Of a stretch of 64,000 bases of DNA, positions 61,366 to 64,000 are shown piece by piece. The stretch is from CAWKGV01 sp963849305 (GTDB lineage: Bacteria > Pseudomonadota > Alphaproteobacteria > Acetobacterales > Acetobacteraceae), in the NCBI GenBank assembly GCA_963849305.1, contig CAWKGV010000005.1, positions 186,001 through 250,000 of the forward strand. The letters are read 5' to 3'. How positions within the stretch are numbered: the first letter of the stretch is position 1; every line of letters begins with the position of its first letter. The translations under genes and the position numbers were made by a program. The notes under the pieces are model-generated. The model made no database searches and was not told where the DNA came from. It worked only from the letters and a program-made list of their open reading frames with translations.

Positions 61366-62187
61366 CTACTGCGAGACATCCGAGTACTCCGGTTCGAGCA
61401 AGAACGGGAACGGTCCCGGATAGCTCTCGACGAACACGGTATGGGTGACGAAGCCGTGCTCGGCCGACCAGTGATGCAGTTGGTAGGCGGGCGGTTCCAG
61501 CATGAACGCCGGGGGCGCCTCGGGCCTGAGGTCCATTTCGATCTGATGGGCGACCGAAGGGGCGATGCTGGCGATCGCCCCGCCGACGCGCGCCGTGACC
61601 GGGCGATGATGATGGCCGCAGACAATGCGCTGCACCTGCGGGTGGCGCGCGACAGTGGCTGTGAACTCCCCTCGCTGCCGCAGCGCGATGCGGTCCATGT
61701 GCGCGATCCCGCAAATGAAGGGCGGATGGTGCATGGCGATCAGCGTGGGTTTGTCCGGCACGGCGGCGAGCGCGTCGTCGAGCCAAGCGAGGCTGTCAGG
61801 GCAAAGCTCGCCGTGCCCAGCGCCTTGGACCAATGTATCGAGCATCACCAGCCGCACCGGAAATTCCTCGACCGTGTAGCGTATCACCCCGTCCTCGTGG
61901 CGCGTGCCGGGCAAATGGGCGATCATGTTCTCCCGCCGATCGTGGTTGCCGGGTATGGCGAACACCGGCCGATCGAGCGTGCGGCGGAGAATGTCGGCCA
62001 GCACCGCGTATTCCTCCGGCATTCCCCATTCCGTCAGATCGCCGGTGAGCAGCACGGCATCGGGCAGCGGTTGGCGCGAAGCGACGGCGCGGCACGCCCG
62101 CTCGGTCAGCATGGTGGTTTCGACGACGCGGTTCGCCGCCCGGCCGGGCGGACGAACGTGCAAGTCCGTGAGCTGCGCGATCAGCAT
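61366..62187 (-). CDS. Metallophosphoesterase (CpdA-like)
   Basis: 273 residues with all calcineurin-type motifs: MLIAQLTDLHVRPPG (DxH), VLLTGDLTEWG (GDLT), FAIPGNHDRREN (GNHD), LIAMHHPPFICG (metal His) and RIVCGHHHRPV (GHxH). This order and length match class III cyclic-nucleotide phosphodiesterases of the CpdA type, though many relatives hydrolyse other phosphoesters. Its start is three bases from the stop of the GST gene on the same strand, so the two are co-transcribed. Confidence 0.87.
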   Translation of the reverse strand: MLIAQLTDLHVRPPGRAANRVVETTMLTERACRAVASRQPLPDAVLLTGDLTEWGMPEEYAVLADILRRTLDRPVFAIPGNHDRRENMIAHLPGTRHEDGVIRYTVEEFPVRLVMLDTLVQGAGHGELCPDSLAWLDDALAAVPDKPTLIAMHHPPFICGIAHMDRIALRQRGEFTATVARHPQVQRIVCGHHHRPVTARVGGAIASIAPSVAHQIEMDLRPEAPPAFMLEPPAYQLHHWSAEHGFVTHTVFVESYPGPFPFLLEPEYSDVSQ

Positions 62188-62190
62188 GGG

Positions 62191-62916
62191 CTACGCGGCC
62201 GGAACCGGCCGGGCGCGCTGGTTATAGAGCAGGTTGGCGCGGCGCTCCTGCTCCTCGGCGGGAAGCTTGGACGGATCCTGCGACAAGTCCTTGCCGACCG
62301 CCAGGCCGCGTTGCACCGCCGGGCGGGCGCCGATCTCCTCGAACCAGCGCTTGAAGTGCGGGAACTCCTCGATGTCCTGGCCTTGGCCCTGCCAGTTCAC
62401 GCTCCACGGATAGCAGATCATGTCGGCGATCGTGTACTCGTCGCCCGCCAGATAGCGGCTCTCGTAAAGTCGGTTGTTGAGCACGCCATAGAGCCGGTTC
62501 GCCTCGTCGGTGAAGCGGCGCACGGCATAGGACTGGTCGCCTTGCTTGTCGCCCAGGCGGCGGAAGTGGCCGCACTCGCCAAGCTTCGGACCCTGGTTGG
62601 CCATCTGCCACATCACCCATTTCGTGACCTCGTATTTCGGCCGGGTCTGCTGTGGCCAGAACCGTCCCGCCTTCTCGGCGACGTACATCATGATCGCGCC
62701 GGACTCGAAGATGGCGAACGGCTCGCCGCCGCCGGCGGGCTCGCGGTCCACCAGCACCGGCATCCGATGGTTCGGGTTCATCTTGAGGAAGGCGTCGCTG
62801 AACTGATCGCCGCGCCCGATATCGCAGGGGATGACCTGGTACGGCAGGCCGCATTCCTCGAGCAGTATCGTAACCTTTTTGCCGTTCGGCGTCGGCCAGT
62901 AGTGCAGGTCGTACAT
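62191..62916 (-). CDS. Glutathione S-transferase, Nu-class-like (YfcG/YghU type)
   Basis: 241 residues. The thioredoxin-fold half begins MYDLHYWPTPNGKKVTILLE; the Thr/Asn after WPTPNG are the glutathione-contact positions of YfcG-type enzymes, which act as disulfide-bond reductases. MPVLVDREPAGGGEPFAIFE SGAI gives the cis-Pro and Glu-Ser pair. The helical half has SVNWQGQGQDIEEFPHFKRW. Upstream gene of a two-gene unit with the phosphoesterase. Confidence 0.88.
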   Translation of the reverse strand: MYDLHYWPTPNGKKVTILLEECGLPYQVIPCDIGRGDQFSDAFLKMNPNHRMPVLVDREPAGGGEPFAIFESGAIMMYVAEKAGRFWPQQTRPKYEVTKWVMWQMANQGPKLGECGHFRRLGDKQGDQSYAVRRFTDEANRLYGVLNNRLYESRYLAGDEYTIADMICYPWSVNWQGQGQDIEEFPHFKRWFEEIGARPAVQRGLAVGKDLSQDPSKLPAEEQERRANLLYNQRARPVPAA

Positions 62917-63006
62917 CGGTCGCCCTCCAGCGGCTTATCTCGCCGCGAGCCTAGCGGAGCGCGGTTTCGAGGGCCATGCGGGGGCGTGTAACCTTTGGCA
63001 ACAACG

Positions 63007-63034
63007 AAACGGCGGCGGACCGCCGCCGCCGTTT
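63007..63034. repeat. Perfect 12-bp hairpin between divergent genes
   Basis: AAACGGCGGCGG and CCGCCGCCGTTT around the loop ACCG. It lies between the GST gene (leftward) and the EF-hand gene (rightward), that is in the shared upstream region of both, so it is not a conventional terminator for either. Confidence 0.6.
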
Positions 63035-63091
63035 ACCAAAAAGACACCAAGGACGGATTAGTGAGAGACGTTTGCCACAGGAGCCCCTGGT

Positions 63092-63412
63092 ATGCGTCTT
63101 GTTCTGCCGCTCGCCGCCTTCGCGCTGCTCGCCGTCCAGGCACAGGCGCAAACCAACGAGCCCGCGCCTCCGGCGCACCGCTCGCACATGACCTTCGATC
63201 AGAAGTTCGAGGCGGCCAATACCAGCCACGATGGGCACTTGACGCTCGATCAGGCCAAGGCCGGCAAGCTCAAATACGTGGCCCGGCACTTCGATGCGAT
63301 CGACAAGGACCATAGGGGCTACGTGACCCTGGACGACGCGCACGCCTACTACAAGACGATGCGCGCGGCGCGCCATCACGCCAAGGCGGACGAGGCGGCC
63401 ACCAAGAGCTGA
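63092..63412 (+). CDS. Small secreted EF-hand protein
   Basis: 106 residues. Signal peptide MRLVLPLAAFALLAVQAQAQ. Two EF-hand-like loops follow: NTSHDGHLTLDQA (Asn, Ser, Asp, His, Thr, Asp positions) and DKDHRGYVTLDDA. Both have the expected spacing but non-ideal ligands. Probably a periplasmic calcium-binding protein of the kind common in alphaproteobacteria. Convergent with the TetR gene, four bases apart. Confidence 0.75.
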   Translation: MRLVLPLAAFALLAVQAQAQTNEPAPPAHRSHMTFDQKFEAANTSHDGHLTLDQAKAGKLKYVARHFDAIDKDHRGYVTLDDAHAYYKTMRAARHHAKADEAATKS

Positions 63413-63416
63413 ATCC

Positions 63417-64000
63417 TCAATCGGAAGCCGGGGGATCGTCCTTCGGATTGTCCCTTGGGCCGAATGCCTTCATGAACGTGTCCGCCGCCGCGTCGGCCGT
63501 GGCTTCGATCTCGGCTTGCGTGGGCGGCGGTGGCACGCCTAGCATCGCGCGGACATAGACGCCGGACTTGATCAGAGCGATGAGCTGGTCGGCGGCCATG
63601 AGAGGATCAGTGACCTCGAGGCGGCCGGCAGCTGTCTGCTCCATCAGCCAGCCGGCGAACATCCGGCGGAATGTGCCGGTGCCGCCCTCGTAGAACGCGC
63701 GTCCCAACTCCGGGAAGCGGGCTCCCTCCGCTATCACCACGCGGTAGATCGCGATCGCCTCGGGGCCCACCAGGAAGCCCAGCACGCGGCGCCCCATCCT
63801 GCTGAGCGTGGCGCGGATATCGACCGACTGCGGCGAGAGGAGTTCCTGCCATTCCTGTTTCAGGCGGCAGGCATCGCCGATGATGGTCGCGAAAAGCTGA
63901 TCCTTAGAGCCGAAATGGGCATACAGCGTCGCCTTGGAGACGCCGGCGGCGCGCGCGATTGCCTCCATGCTGACCGCCCCGTAGCCCTGGGCGATAAACA
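63417..64000 (-). CDS. TetR/AcrR-family transcriptional regulator, N-terminus beyond window
   Basis: The reading frame enters from the right edge with FIAQGYGAVSMEAIARAAGV, then SKATLYAHFGSKDQLFATII, the recognition helix of TetR regulators. The C-terminal ligand domain (TetR_C, AefR-like) includes AIAIYRVVIAEGARFPELGR and MAADQLIALIKSGVYVRAML. About 193 codons are visible; perhaps 20 residues are missing. It would repress an efflux or metabolic gene outside the window. Confidence 0.87.
   Translation of the reverse strand, partial: FIAQGYGAVSMEAIARAAGVSKATLYAHFGSKDQLFATIIGDACRLKQEWQELLSPQSVDIRATLSRMGRRVLGFLVGPEAIAIYRVVIAEGARFPELGRAFYEGGTGTFRRMFAGWLMEQTAAGRLEVTDPLMAADQLIALIKSGVYVRAMLGVPPPPTQAEIEATADAAADTFMKAFGPRDNPKDDPPASD

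Noticed and set aside
1..64000. CRISPR array, rRNA operon or prophage
   Set aside because: No regularly spaced repeats, rRNA-like conserved blocks, or phage structural genes were recognised on reading both strands.

Overview
The window looks like the chromosome of a high-GC alphaproteobacterium, most plausibly Rhodospirillales/Acetobacteraceae-like. This is inferred from strong GC-biased codon use, a UPF0262 gene, DUF983, DUF6494 and DUF29 genes, a PrpC/PrpD pair, a bacterial topoisomerase IB and alphaproteobacterial palindromic repeats. No rRNA, convincing tRNA or CRISPR array was seen, so the placement is not firm.

Layout. 1-2.3 kb: ketopantoate reductase (cut by the edge) coupled to an acyl/oxalate-CoA ligase. 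2.35-5.46 kb: an AT-richer islet of small secreted or coiled-coil genes, mostly frameshifted, flanked by ~75-bp imperfect direct repeats. 5.5-7 kb: a VOC protein and a decayed alpha/beta hydrolase. 7.1-21.3 kb: the most coherent part of the window. Inositol-3-phosphate synthase and a histidine phosphatase converge on an eight-gene, tightly coupled minus-strand operon: CgeB-like glycosyltransferase, nucleotidyltransferase, CmoB-like methyltransferase, GH39-like protein, PIG-L deacetylase, GT4 glycosyltransferase, GNAT and a second methyltransferase. Behind it lie topoisomerase IB, a CysQ/IMPase phosphatase, another GT4, OtnK and OtnC. This resembles a pathway for an inositol- or amino-sugar-containing glycoconjugate. 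21.4-32.7 kb: an H1-like basic protein, prpC-prpD, an allantoinase-like amidohydrolase, a coupled trio (unknown membrane-anchored protein, DUF983, UPF0262), mtnA, a DUF2272 lipoprotein, cupin, rhodanese, cysK, DUF6494 and DUF29.

32.8-43.2 kb is a mobile/accessory zone. An IS5-family element is split by an IS110-family element, with a CT dinucleotide at both junctions. After a DUF4239 membrane protein, a SorC-regulator remnant and an RTX-like protein comes a second IS5-family element carrying an IS91-like element with a tyrosine recombinase. An AT-rich HNH-nuclease gene with a predicted two-helix membrane tail follows. 43.2-54.4 kb: fatty acid hydroxylase, beta-propeller protein, O-antigen-ligase-like protein, SMP-30 lactonase with a class V aminotransferase, a COG0523 GTPase preceded by three copies of a palindromic motif, a Trp-rich protein I do not recognise, duplicated gene debris, a Rap1a/Tai-like protein, a glycine-zipper lipoprotein, a patatin lipoprotein and an alpha/beta hydrolase with no nucleophilic Ser. 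54.5-64 kb: an acyl-CoA catabolism block (ligase, two acyl-CoA dehydrogenases, amidase, VOC protein), then metallophosphoesterase, GST, EF-hand protein and TetR.

Many otherwise well-conserved genes carry a single-base indel, several in homopolymers (cysK, patatin, GH39-like, acyl-CoA dehydrogenase, HNH, IS transposases). This could be assembly error or real decay; read-level data would decide. Such genes are annotated across the shift and flagged.
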